This document shows, in pieces, positions 31,777 through 40,139 of a stretch of DNA of 64,000 nt. A program made the translations under genes and the position numbers. The first letter of the stretch is position 1. Every line of letters begins with the position of its first letter. This DNA comes from Chloracidobacterium sp. (GTDB taxonomy: Bacteria; Acidobacteriota; Blastocatellia; Pyrinomonadales; Pyrinomonadaceae): contig JADJRV010000017.1 of assembly GCA_016712045.1 (NCBI GenBank), forward strand, positions 1-64,000. The letters are read 5' to 3'. A model generated the notes under the pieces. That model did no database searches and was not told the DNA's origin. It was given only the letters and a program-made list of their open reading frames with translations.

Positions 31777-34342
31777 ATTTGTAAAGCAGAAACGGCGTCC
31801 GGCGTTTTAAGAAATCGTCAACCCCCGCTTTCGCCGCACGTTCGATCTCTTCGGGCGTATCGCCGCGTTTTACACGCTCGAAAATGTCTTTGTTCAGCAG
31901 CAAATTTAGATACTTTTCGACATTCCACTCCGTAGGATAAAGTTTTCGCAGAGCAACGGCTATCTCGATGCCTGTCCGTACGGAGTTAAACTCATCGCGG
32001 TTTGTGATGATGATATTCACACCGCTTAGTTGCTCGTCTTTGAAAACAGACGCCTTTGGTTTGAATCTGATGGGGACAAACCGCACACCTTTGACATTTC
32101 GCTCGTTGAGATACTTTGCCAGCTTTTGTCCGTCCATCCACGGAGCACCGATCACCTCAAACGGCGTATCTGTCCCGCGTCCGACGCTGAGATTGCTTGC
32201 CTCAAGCAATCCGATGCCGGGATAGAGTGTCGCCTCGGTCAGCGAACGCATATTTGGGCTTGGGTTTATCCAAGTCTGGCCAGTTTCGTCGAACCACATC
32301 GCCCGCGACCAGTTTTCCATCTTGATGACACGCAGATCGGCACCGATCTTACGCTCGGTGTTCATCATCATTCCAAGCTCGCCAATTGTCATCCCGTAGC
32401 GAACCGGGATCGTATGTGCCGCAATAAACGACAACCTATCCGCATCGGCCAATGCCCCCTCGACATCGGTGCCGCCTAACGGATTTGGACGGTCGAGCAC
32501 ATAGACAGGTTTGCCCAGCTTTGCCGCCTCTTCCATCACGTTTTTGAGCGTCGCCGTGTAGGTGTAAAACCGCGTCCCGATGTCCTGAATGTCATAGACG
32601 ATCGCGTCGAGGTCTTTCAATTGCTCGGCTTTTGGCCGCCGCGTCTCGCCGTAAAGCGAATATATCGGCAGCCCCGTCTTTTCATCAACCGAGTCACTCA
32701 CCTTGTCATCAACTAACCCGCGAATGCCATGCTCCGGCGAAAACAACGCCACAAGCTCCACATTCGGAGCTTCTTTCAAAATGTCGATCGTCTGTTTTCC
32801 TGCGAGGTTGCGGCCGGTGTGGTTGGTCACGAGACCGATGCGTTTACCCAAAAGCTCCTTAAAACCGTTTCTCTCGATTATGTCGATCCCATTTAACACG
32901 GTCGCGTTCGCAGGTTGAAGCTGACTACTGACTACTGACTGCTGACTACCGGCCCGGAACCGGGCCATCTGCGCCGCTACCGCCGAATTGTATGTGCTCT
33001 CGGCGAGCCGATACACCTCGACCGGCGTGTCCTCGACAGCAGACGCCACGACCGTCGCGAGCTTTGCACGCAGCGGCGTGACATCGCCTTTGCCGTCAGG
33101 GTGAACGCGGTTTGACAGGAACACAACAAACGTCTGCGAAACCCGGTCGATCCAAACACTCGTCCCCGTAAAACCCGTATGCCCAAACGACCCAAGCGGA
33201 AAAAGCTCACCGCGATTCGACGAAAACGCTGTATTAATATCCCACCCAAGCCCACGTGTCGCTCCGTCTTCCGACACAACGATCGGCGCCGTCATCTTCG
33301 CGACTGTCTGAGCCGACATCACCCGCTTCCCATCAAGCGTCCCGCCGTTCAGGATCATCTGGCAATATCGAGCGAGGTCATCGGCAGTCGCGAAAAGCCC
33401 GGCGTGACCAGCGACGCCGTTCATTCGGAATGCAGTAGGATCATGCACTTGCCCGCGTAAAATCTTATTTCCAGACTGATCCGTTCCTTCAAATTTTGAA
33501 CCCAGATAGTTATTTTGTCCTCTCACGTTTTCTGTCGGAGCGAGAATTTTTTCCACGATAGTGAAACTTGCCAAATCATCTGGGTAAAGGTCAACTCCAA
33601 CGAGGCTCAGAGGAAGAAAGCCATTATCGTGTTCAAATATTTTCGAAAAGATTTCTCTTTTTGAGAAATAAAACAGGTTCTTCTCACTAACTCTCTGAAC
33701 GATTTCTCCCAACACAATAAAACCGATATCCGAATAGGCAAACTTCGTCCCCGGCGCGGTCTTTAACTTCTCCTTTTTCAGTGCCGCGAGCATGCCGTCT
33801 CGGCCGGTCCATTTTTCGCGTAGGTCAAAATCAGGGGCGTAGCCGGATGTGTGCGTCAGGAGTTGCTGGATCGTAACTTTTTTAGCGTTTTCGTCGTCGA
33901 TATCGGGAATGAATTTATCGATGGTGTCGTTAAGCCGCAGTTTGCCCTGCTCTACGAGGATCATTATCGAGGTCGCGGTCGCGATCGGCTTGGTCAGCGA
34001 AGCGACGTCAAACATCGTATCGACCGTCATCTTTTCGACCGTCGGCACCAGCGATCGGTTGCCATAAGCCTTTCGAAAAACGATCTTGCCTTTGTGTCCG
34101 ACGAGCACGACCGCCCCGGGCAGTTTTTTTGCGGCTATATCAGCCTCAACAAGAGCGTCGATTCCGTTCAGCTTCGCCGCATTCATCCCAACCGTCTGCG
34201 GAGCCGCAACCGGCAAACCCTGGGCAAGAGTTTTGTCCACAGATGAACACAGATAGACACAGATAAATACAAAGAAAATGAGGCATTGTAAAAATCGCTG
34301 CCCCAACCTAGATCGCCTTATCATCCTCTTATCCGTGTCCAT
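31775..34342 (-). CDS. Serine hydrolase-NamZ (exo-N-acetylmuramidase) fusion
   Basis: 855 residues in two enzymes. Residues about 50-455 form a class C beta-lactamase-like serine hydrolase: SxxK motif Ser115-Leu-Thr-Lys118, Tyr203-Ser-Asp in place of YxN, and HTGFTG as the KTG equivalent. Residues about 475-855 form DUF1343, now known as NamZ (GH171 exo-beta-N-acetylmuramidase): GLVTNHTGR, LFSPEHGIRG, VYDIQDIGTRFYTY, PNPLGG and NPSPNMRSL. The domains are joined by a linker encoded by a heptamer array plus palindrome (32923-32966). The signal peptide core (FFVFICVYLCSSVDK) is itself encoded by ACACAGAT-type repeat units. Likely role: release of MurNAc and processing of peptide stems from peptidoglycan fragments outside the cytoplasm. 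Confidence 0.93.
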   Translation of the reverse strand: MDTDKRMIRRSRLGQRFLQCLIFFVFICVYLCSSVDKTLAQGLPVAAPQTVGMNAAKLNGIDALVEADIAAKKLPGAVVLVGHKGKIVFRKAYGNRSLVPTVEKMTVDTMFDVASLTKPIATATSIMILVEQGKLRLNDTIDKFIPDIDDENAKKVTIQQLLTHTSGYAPDFDLREKWTGRDGMLAALKKEKLKTAPGTKFAYSDIGFIVLGEIVQRVSEKNLFYFSKREIFSKIFEHDNGFLPLSLVGVDLYPDDLASFTIVEKILAPTENVRGQNNYLGSKFEGTDQSGNKILRGQVHDPTAFRMNGVAGHAGLFATADDLARYCQMILNGGTLDGKRVMSAQTVAKMTAPIVVSEDGATRGLGWDINTAFSSNRGELFPLGSFGHTGFTGTSVWIDRVSQTFVVFLSNRVHPDGKGDVTPLRAKLATVVASAVEDTPVEVYRLAESTYNSAVAAQMARFRAGSQQSVVSSQLQPANATVLNGIDIIERNGFKELLGKRIGLVTNHTGRNLAGKQTIDILKEAPNVELVALFSPEHGIRGLVDDKVSDSVDEKTGLPIYSLYGETRRPKAEQLKDLDAIVYDIQDIGTRFYTYTATLKNVMEEAAKLGKPVYVLDRPNPLGGTDVEGALADADRLSFIAAHTIPVRYGMTIGELGMMMNTERKIGADLRVIKMENWSRAMWFDETGQTWINPSPNMRSLTEATLYPGIGLLEASNLSVGRGTDTPFEVIGAPWMDGQKLAKYLNERNVKGVRFVPIRFKPKASVFKDEQLSGVNIIITNRDEFNSVRTGIEIAVALRKLYPTEWNVEKYLNLLLNKDIFERVKRGDTPEEIERAAKAGVDDFLKRRTPFLLYK
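32923..32966. repeat. Heptamer array plus palindrome inside the NamZ fusion
   Basis: Tandem CTGACTA/CTGACTG units are followed by the palindrome GGCCCGG-AA-CCGGGCC (32951-32966). The insert is in frame and encodes the Ser/Gln-rich linker SQQSVVSSQLQP between the serine hydrolase and NamZ domains. Same composition as the insert in metH. Confidence 0.8.
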
Positions 34343-34362
34343 CTGTGTTTATCTGTGGTTAA
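34237..34362. repeat. Inverted ACACAGAT heptamer repeats around the NamZ fusion start
   Basis: GTCCACAGATGAACACAGAT followed by AGACACAGATAA (34238-34269), with 60 bp between, faces ATCCGTGTCCATCTGTGTTT followed by ATCTGTGGTTAATT (34329-34362). One arm encodes residues 24-35 of the signal peptide; the other spans the start region up to the LysR stop at 34363. Related inverted arrays occur at 38526-38600 and 41640-41707. Confidence 0.75.
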
Positions 34363-35280
34363 TTATTTCCTGGCTTTCAATTCTTTTTTTCTTTCGACAA
34401 AGCTCTCTTTGCACAGCCGCATAAATTCTTTTGCGATCGGCGAGACATAGCCGCCCCGCAAGCGGGCTAGGCCTTGTTCCCATTTGATCTCCGAGCCCTC
34501 GATCTCCCACGCGATCAGACGGCCTTCGCGGATCTCGTCGTTGATGGTCTTGGCTCCGGCGGTGCCGACGCCGAGGTCGTTTTCGACCATCTGATTGATC
34601 GCCTCTTGCCGCGACAGTTCCATCACGATGTTTGGCCGGACGTTCGCGTCATTAAAAAAATCGTCGATCATCCGCCGCGTGTTGCCGCCGCGTTCGCCAA
34701 GTATGAGTTTCTCCTCCGCAAGCTCAGATGCGGTGATGCTGCGTTTCTTTGCAAGCGGATGTTTGGGATGAGCAATGGCAACGATCTCGTCGCTAAAAAG
34801 CAAATCGGTCGTGATGCTCGAGTTTTCAACCGGCAGGCTGACAAACGCAATATCCGTCTCGCCATGCATTATCTTATCGACCAGCGTCTGGCTCGTCCCG
34901 GCGCTGACGCTCAGCTCCGAGTTAGGATACGTCACTTTTAACGCGTGTAAGATATGCGGCAACTGCACCGCCGCAAATTCCGCCGATGCCGAACCGATAC
35001 GCAGACGCCCGCGCTCGACGCCGCCAAGCTCAGCGATCTCAGCGACCGCCGCGTCGTGTTCGCGCAGCATCCGGCGGGCACGTTCGAGCAGATGCTCACC
35101 GGCCTCGGTCAATATCACCCGTCGCGGCGTCCTTGTAAACAGCGGCAAGCCGACCTCGTCTTCAAGCTGGCGTATCTGCATCGAGATCGCCGCCTGCGTC
35201 ACGTTCACCATCTTTGCGCCGGCCGTAAAGGTCTTAGCCTCAGCAATCGCCAAAAAGGCTTTTAACTGTCGTATTTCCAT
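34363..35280 (-). CDS. LysR-family transcriptional regulator
   Basis: A 305-residue LTTR: N-terminal winged HTH (MEIRQLKAFLAIAEAKTFTA, AAISMQIRQLEDEVGLPLF), then a periplasmic-binding-protein-like effector domain (about 90-300; GRLRIGSASAEFAAVQLP, HGETDIAFVSLPVE). It is divergent from the sodium:solute symporter gene and lies between the NamZ fusion and NagZ genes, so it probably controls this sugar/peptidoglycan-recycling locus. The effector is not predictable. Its stop is 20 bp from the NamZ fusion start. As an LTTR it is expected to autoregulate from the shared 130-bp spacer. Confidence 0.93.
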   Translation of the reverse strand: MEIRQLKAFLAIAEAKTFTAGAKMVNVTQAAISMQIRQLEDEVGLPLFTRTPRRVILTEAGEHLLERARRMLREHDAAVAEIAELGGVERGRLRIGSASAEFAAVQLPHILHALKVTYPNSELSVSAGTSQTLVDKIMHGETDIAFVSLPVENSSITTDLLFSDEIVAIAHPKHPLAKKRSITASELAEEKLILGERGGNTRRMIDDFFNDANVRPNIVMELSRQEAINQMVENDLGVGTAGAKTINDEIREGRLIAWEIEGSEIKWEQGLARLRGGYVSPIAKEFMRLCKESFVERKKELKARK

Positions 35281-35306
35281 ATCGGTAAACCGTTTTGTCG
35301 ATCAGA

Positions 35307-35321
35307 TATTCTTATTGAATA
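35307..35321. promoter_or_regulatory. Candidate LysR operator
   Basis: TATTC-TTATT-GAATA is a perfect dyad centred in the 130-bp spacer between the divergent LysR gene (start 35280) and symporter gene (start 35411). LTTR sites are typically short A/T-rich dyads of this spacing. The assignment rests on position and symmetry only. Confidence 0.4.
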
Positions 35322-35410
35322 CATAAATTCCATTAAAGCGGATTACAAGTCAAGTGCGCGGAGCTAGGAATTTGATTTTGAGTTAATAAAATCATCGAAA
35401 TTCGGTTATT

Positions 35411-36937
35411 ATGTCGCAACGGATGCAAACACTCGACCTCATCATCATCGTCGGCTATCTCGTCGGAATTACGCTGTTCGGCATACTGTTTTCGGGCAAA
35501 CAAGAGACTACGGAGGACTATTTTGTCGGCTCGCGGTCCGTGCCTTGGTGGGCGATCGCGATGTCGATCGTTGCGACCGAGACGAGTACGATCACGTTTG
35601 TTTCAGTGCCCGGGATAGCGTTCGCCAAAAACGGCAATTTTCAGTTCCTACAACTCGTTTTCGGCTATATGCTCGGCCGCGTCGTCATCTCGCTCTTTTT
35701 TATCCCGATGTATTTTAAGGGCGAGCTGCAGACGGTCTATCAACTCTTAGGCGACCGTTTTGGCATCAAGGTAAAGATGATCGCGTCGAGCCTGTTTGTC
35801 ATAATGCGAAACATCGCCGACGGCATCCGTTTGCTGCTGACGGCACTCGTACTTGCTGCGGTTTATACGGCGTTTGTCCCGACAGCCGATTCAAACACCA
35901 TCGTCGTCGGTTCGATCATCCTGCTCGGCCTCGTGATGATCGTATTTACGTTTTACGGCGGTATCGAGGCGATCATCTGGGTCGAGGTCGTCCAGCTCGT
36001 CATCTACATCGGCGGAGCTGTTGCTGCGGCGGTTGTGCTGATAAACCACATCGACGGCGGCGTCTCGACCGTCATGTCGCTCGGTGAGCAATACGGCAAA
36101 TTTAGCCTGTTCGATTTTGGCTGGGACATGACCAAAACCTTTACGTTCTGGTCAGGCCTGCTCGGCGGCTGTTTCCTGACGATGTCAACTCACGGCACCG
36201 ACCAATACCTAGTCCAGCGATATCTCTGCACAAACAAACCTTCGTCCGCCGCAACCGCTTTGCTGTCATCGGGTGCGGTCGTGCTGGGGCAATTTATCGG
36301 CTTTCTGTTCATCGGCGTGCTGCTCTTTGCTTTTTACGCACCATACAATCTAGTCGAATACGCCCAAGCAGGAGTGGTGAATTCAGGCGTTCCCGCGACC
36401 GTACCGTTCTCCGGCGGCGACAAAGTTTTCCCTGATTTTATTACCCAGCACATGCCCACTGGCCTCTCAGGGTTGGTGATCGCGGCGATATTTGCTGCGG
36501 CACTTTCGTCTTCGCTAAACTCGATCGCTGCAACGGCTGTCAACGATATCTACAAACCGTTTGCTAAAAACAAAGCCGACAAACATTTCTTAAAGGTCTC
36601 AGGCTGGCTGACGCTGATCGTGGGCTTCGTCCAGATCGCTGTCGCCATCGCCGTAAAGGATGCGAATAGTTCTGCCCTCGGCCTCGCGCTGTCGGTCGCG
36701 TCTTTGATAAACGGCCCGGTGCTCGGGGTGTTTCTCGTCGGCACACTTTTGAAACGTGCGCGCGAGGTGCACGCACTTATCGGCATGACCGTGAGCATCT
36801 CGCTTATGCTCTATATTTTGCTCGGCACTAAGATCGCGTGGACGTGGTACGCCCTCATCGGCAGCCTCGTCACGTTGGCCGTCGCGTGGGTCGCTACGCT
36901 TGTTATACCTGTAAAGAATGATGAAATTTCTGCTTAG
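35411..36937 (+). CDS. Sodium:solute symporter (SSS family)
   Basis: 508 residues with about 13 membrane helices over the whole length. SSS-family features include the N-terminal GKQETTEDYFVGSRSVPWWA loop (typical of TM1-2), ATETSTITFVSVPGIAFAKN and the GLSGLVIAAIFAAALSSSLN segment of TM8, where the conserved Ser pair binds Na+. The family imports sugars, amino acids or vitamins with Na+. Placed between LysR and NagZ, a role in importing amino sugars or muropeptide-derived sugars is likely (inference). Its stop overlaps the start of the NagZ gene by 20 bp, so they are co-transcribed. Confidence 0.93.
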   Translation: MSQRMQTLDLIIIVGYLVGITLFGILFSGKQETTEDYFVGSRSVPWWAIAMSIVATETSTITFVSVPGIAFAKNGNFQFLQLVFGYMLGRVVISLFFIPMYFKGELQTVYQLLGDRFGIKVKMIASSLFVIMRNIADGIRLLLTALVLAAVYTAFVPTADSNTIVVGSIILLGLVMIVFTFYGGIEAIIWVEVVQLVIYIGGAVAAAVVLINHIDGGVSTVMSLGEQYGKFSLFDFGWDMTKTFTFWSGLLGGCFLTMSTHGTDQYLVQRYLCTNKPSSAATALLSSGAVVLGQFIGFLFIGVLLFAFYAPYNLVEYAQAGVVNSGVPATVPFSGGDKVFPDFITQHMPTGLSGLVIAAIFAAALSSSLNSIAATAVNDIYKPFAKNKADKHFLKVSGWLTLIVGFVQIAVAIAVKDANSSALGLALSVASLINGPVLGVFLVGTLLKRAREVHALIGMTVSISLMLYILLGTKIAWTWYALIGSLVTLAVAWVATLVIPVKNDEISA

Positions 36938-38600
36938 TTCCATCTGCATTCTGGTTTTGCAGGCCAATTTGGTCTTCTCTGCGTCTCTGCGTCTCAGCGG
37001 TTCGCCTTTGGCTCCAAGCAAAGCTGCGTGGGCTTATGCCGACAAACTCCTCAAAAAAATGACGGTCGAGGAAAAGGTCGGCCAGCTCATCCACATCGGC
37101 ATCAACGCGAAATTTGCCAATCAGGACAGCGAATATTTTCAGTCGATAAAACGCGATGTCGTAAATAACAAGGTCGGCGGCATCATCATTTTTGGTGCCC
37201 CGATGTACGAGACCGTCCATCTGGTGAACCGGATGCAGGAAAACGCCAAAGTGCCGCTGCTCATTTCGATCGATGCTGAGACGGGTATCGGGATGCGGTT
37301 TGGCGACGCGACAAATTTCCCCTGGAACATGGCCGTCGCCGCGACCGGCGACCCCGAATACGCCCGCAAGATCGGCTCGATCACCGGCCGCGAAGCCAAA
37401 GCAATGGGCATCCATCACGTTTTTGCACCCGTCCTCGATGTAAATAACAACGCCGATAACCCGGTGATAAATGTCCGTTCGTACGGCGAAGACCCAGAAA
37501 CCGTAGGCCGCTTTGGCGTTGCGTTTATCGAAGGGCTGCAAGGCCAGGGCGTGCTTGCGACCGCCAAACATTTCCCCGGCCACGGCGATACAAATGTTGA
37601 TTCGCACCGCGGCCTACCGATCATCGACCATTCGCGTGAAAGCCTCGAAAAGACCGAGCTTGTCCCGTTTCGCCAAGCGATAGCTGCGGGTGTCGGCTCG
37701 ATAATGATCGCCCACATCGGACTACCGCAGATCGACCCGACCGAGATCAAGCCGCTCAAACAGCCCTTGCGCGTCGAGGCCGAAGACGGTGCCGAGATCG
37801 TCGATCTCAAAACGACATTGCCCGCGACGCTTTCGCCAATAGTGCAGACCCAGATCCTGCGTAAAGAGATGAATTTTCAGGGACTGATCGTCACCGACGC
37901 AATGGGCATGAGCGGTCTGACGCTGTATTTCGATCAAAAAGAAGCAGGCGTCAAAGCATTCCTAGCCGGTGCCGACATCCTCGAAAAACCAGCCGATACC
38001 GAGGCAATGCTCATTGGGCTTATCGAAGCCGTAAAATCCGGCCGCATAACCGAGACGCGACTCAACGAATCCGTCCGCAAGATCCTGGCGTGGAAATACC
38101 AGCTTGGGCTGGCCAAGCAAAAGATCACCCCACTCGACCAGATCGACCAAATTGTCTCAACCCGCGATGTCGAGGCACTAGCCAACGAGATCGCCGCCAG
38201 ATCCATTACGCTTGTCCGAAACGATAATAATTTATTGCCGCTCGACCGCACAAAAAAGATCGCCGTCCTCGGCATTTCAAATGGCTTTGACGGAACCGCG
38301 ACGATGTTTAGCCTCGTCAACACGCTGCGAGCGAGCGGCATTAAATTCGAATCGGCCTATGTACAGGAAAATTCGACCGCAGATCAGATCGCTGCCGCCA
38401 AAAAGGTCGTCGAAACCGCTGATATTATCATCGTCGGGCTGTATGGCCGCGTTCGCGGGACGGTTGCCCATCTCGCTGCCGGGGCTTTATACACTGGGAA
38501 CAGGCATTCAGCTCAAAAAGAATTAACCGCAGATTGCGCGGATAACGCCGATCAAATAAATCTTCTTCACATCTGCATCATCTGCGTAATCTGCGGTTAA
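36918..38600 (+). CDS. GH3 beta-N-acetylhexosaminidase (NagZ-like), internally deleted
   Basis: Signal peptide, then a GH3 catalytic domain (about 45-410). Visible are the KHFPGHGDTNVDSHRGLP loop with the catalytic His (about residue 222), the nucleophile Asp327 in VTDAMGM, and FAPVLDVNNNADNPVINVRS. It removes GlcNAc (or similar sugars) from muropeptides. The C-terminal GH3_C-like domain starts normally (KIAVLGISNGFDG), but after GLYGRVR about 70 codons are missing. The native end GRLPISLPGLYTLGTGIQLK follows in another frame and stops at 38526. Hence residues after about 512, up to the apparent stop at 38600, are nonsense read through a repeat. The N-terminal segment FSASLRLSGSPL is encoded by CTCTGCGT units (36976-37000). 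Confidence 0.88.
   Translation: MMKFLLSSICILVLQANLVFSASLRLSGSPLAPSKAAWAYADKLLKKMTVEEKVGQLIHIGINAKFANQDSEYFQSIKRDVVNNKVGGIIIFGAPMYETVHLVNRMQENAKVPLLISIDAETGIGMRFGDATNFPWNMAVAATGDPEYARKIGSITGREAKAMGIHHVFAPVLDVNNNADNPVINVRSYGEDPETVGRFGVAFIEGLQGQGVLATAKHFPGHGDTNVDSHRGLPIIDHSRESLEKTELVPFRQAIAAGVGSIMIAHIGLPQIDPTEIKPLKQPLRVEAEDGAEIVDLKTTLPATLSPIVQTQILRKEMNFQGLIVTDAMGMSGLTLYFDQKEAGVKAFLAGADILEKPADTEAMLIGLIEAVKSGRITETRLNESVRKILAWKYQLGLAKQKITPLDQIDQIVSTRDVEALANEIAARSITLVRNDNNLLPLDRTKKIAVLGISNGFDGTATMFSLVNTLRASGIKFESAYVQENSTADQIAAAKKVVETADIIIVGLYGRVRGTVAHLAAGALYTGNRHSAQKELTADCADNADQINLLHICIICVICG
38526..38600. repeat. Inverted ATCTGCG heptamer repeat
   Basis: AACCGCAGATTGCGCGGATA... faces ...CATCATCTGCGTAATCTGCG followed by GTT, an inverted repeat of about 75 bp built of ATCTGCG-type 7-bp units. 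It lies right after the native stop of the NagZ gene and could also act as a transcriptional punctuation mark. Same class as 34237-34362 and 41640-41707. Confidence 0.75.
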
Positions 38601-38609
38601 AATATATAT

Positions 38610-40139
38610 ATGTCAGAAAGCTGGGAAATTAAAAATTTTCTCGAAATCAGAAACAACCATCTCTGTATCGACAGTGCTGATACGGTTGAATTAGCTCGTG
38701 ATTACGGTTCACCACTTTTCGTCTTTAGCGAATCGCGTATCCGTCACAACATCGCCCGTCTGCAACGGGCGGGTGACGCAATTCCCTGCCCGCTTAAGAT
38801 CTGCTACGCCGCCAAGGCGATGTCCACGATGGGGATTTTGCAGGCGGTAAGAGAGGCGGGCATCGACATCGAGGTCAACTCCGGCGGCGAGCTGTGGAAA
38901 GCTCTTAACGCGGGTTTTACAGGCGAACAAATAATTTTTAACGGCACGAGCAAAGAGGTCTGGGAGATCGAAAATGCTATAAATGCAGGCATTTACGCGA
39001 TTCAAGTCGATTCGCTATATGAATTATCGCTAATCGAAGAAACCGGCAAACGGCTCGGTAAACGTGCAAATGTCAGCCTGCGGCTCGTGCCGGAGATCGA
39101 AAGCGGCACGCATTCCGGCCTGCAAACTGCCATGCTAACGTCAAAGTTTGGCATGATGCCGGACGAAGCATTTTCGGCGTTTCACGCCTACAAAGATTCA
39201 CCGCACCTAGATCTTTGCGGCATTCATCTCCATGTCGGTTCGCAAAATCCTGATCCGGTCGTCTATTCCGAAGCTCTCACGATGCTGTTCGAAAGCATGG
39301 TCCGAATCTTCAAAGAAACCGGCATCAGGCTAAAACACATAAACCTCGGCGGCGGTTTTCCGGTCAATTATCTTCGAGACGAAGATCGATATTCTCAAGA
39401 ACACCAACCCGGTCAAGACCGGGCTGGCCATCAACAGATGCTCTCAGCCCATTTCGAGCCGTTTGATGCAATAAGGGCAGCTTGGGAACAAGTCAGACTA
39501 AAATCTACTGTTACCGGTTCAGAACACCTACTGACGAACCTCACCGTTTTGTTAGAGCCGGGGCGAAGCATTATTTCCGATGCAGGAATATGTCTAACAT
39601 CAGTAAGAAATAAAAAAAGCCGGCCACTCACTGAGAGCAATATCGAACTACACGAACAACTAGCTAAGGCTCAAAGATCCAAACAGAAAGCAGGAATCAG
39701 TTTTGGAATAGTGGATTATGAGAGCGGTATAGTTAGCCACGGCCTCATCGACGAACACTGGCTTCTCACCGATGCCGGCTTCAACATCCTGCTCTCGATG
39801 GAGACCTACAAGTGGTACTACGATCTGATATCAGCTGACCGACCGTCGGCAGAGCATAATTTTCCGTATAAGGTTGCCGGACCGCTCTGCGATGGCGGTG
39901 ATGTGTATTTTGATATTGAAGGGATGAACAGGCTGCCCGATCATCGGTTGTTGCCAGAGAACCTAAAGCCGGGCGAAGTTCTCGCTTTGCTCAATTGCGG
40001 TGCATATTCGCTCGCTCAGGCGTCGCAATACAATGGCCGTTTCCTGCCAGCGGTTGTGCTTGTTTGTTCCAGCGGTGAGGTGAAACAAATTCGAAAACGC
40101 GACAGTTTCGAAGACCTGATCGCAAACGATATCTATTGA
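38610..40139 (+). CDS. PLP-dependent diaminopimelate/ornithine-type decarboxylase
   Basis: A fold-type III (alanine racemase-like) decarboxylase, 509 residues. PLP lysine Lys69 in CYAAKA, HLHVGSQNPDP, GGGFP phosphate-binding loop, LEPGRS, and the dimer-interface CDGGDV with catalytic Cys. LysA (meso-diaminopimelate decarboxylase) is the best guess, but the protein is about 90 residues longer than LysA and no dap genes are nearby. Extra segments lie after VNYLRDEDRY (encoded partly by the palindrome at 39408-39423) and around RNKKSRPLTESNIELHEQLA. There is no Shine-Dalgarno; a TATATATATG stretch precedes the start. The stop overlaps the convergent gene's stop by 7 bp. Confidence 0.8.
   Translation: MSESWEIKNFLEIRNNHLCIDSADTVELARDYGSPLFVFSESRIRHNIARLQRAGDAIPCPLKICYAAKAMSTMGILQAVREAGIDIEVNSGGELWKALNAGFTGEQIIFNGTSKEVWEIENAINAGIYAIQVDSLYELSLIEETGKRLGKRANVSLRLVPEIESGTHSGLQTAMLTSKFGMMPDEAFSAFHAYKDSPHLDLCGIHLHVGSQNPDPVVYSEALTMLFESMVRIFKETGIRLKHINLGGGFPVNYLRDEDRYSQEHQPGQDRAGHQQMLSAHFEPFDAIRAAWEQVRLKSTVTGSEHLLTNLTVLLEPGRSIISDAGICLTSVRNKKSRPLTESNIELHEQLAKAQRSKQKAGISFGIVDYESGIVSHGLIDEHWLLTDAGFNILLSMETYKWYYDLISADRPSAEHNFPYKVAGPLCDGGDVYFDIEGMNRLPDHRLLPENLKPGEVLALLNCGAYSLAQASQYNGRFLPAVVLVCSSGEVKQIRKRDSFEDLIANDIY
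39408..39423. repeat. Palindrome inside the decarboxylase gene
   Basis: CCCGGTC-AA-GACCGGG is a perfect 7-bp-arm hairpin in frame within an insertion (QEHQPGQDRAGHQQ) absent from typical LysA proteins. It resembles the GGCCCGG-AA-CCGGGCC palindrome in the NamZ fusion gene. Confidence 0.6.

Noticed and set aside
38526..38600. Native NagZ C-terminus reaching 38600
   Set aside because: The segment is read through an inverted heptamer repeat; the typical GH3 C-terminal sequence ends at 38526 in another frame.
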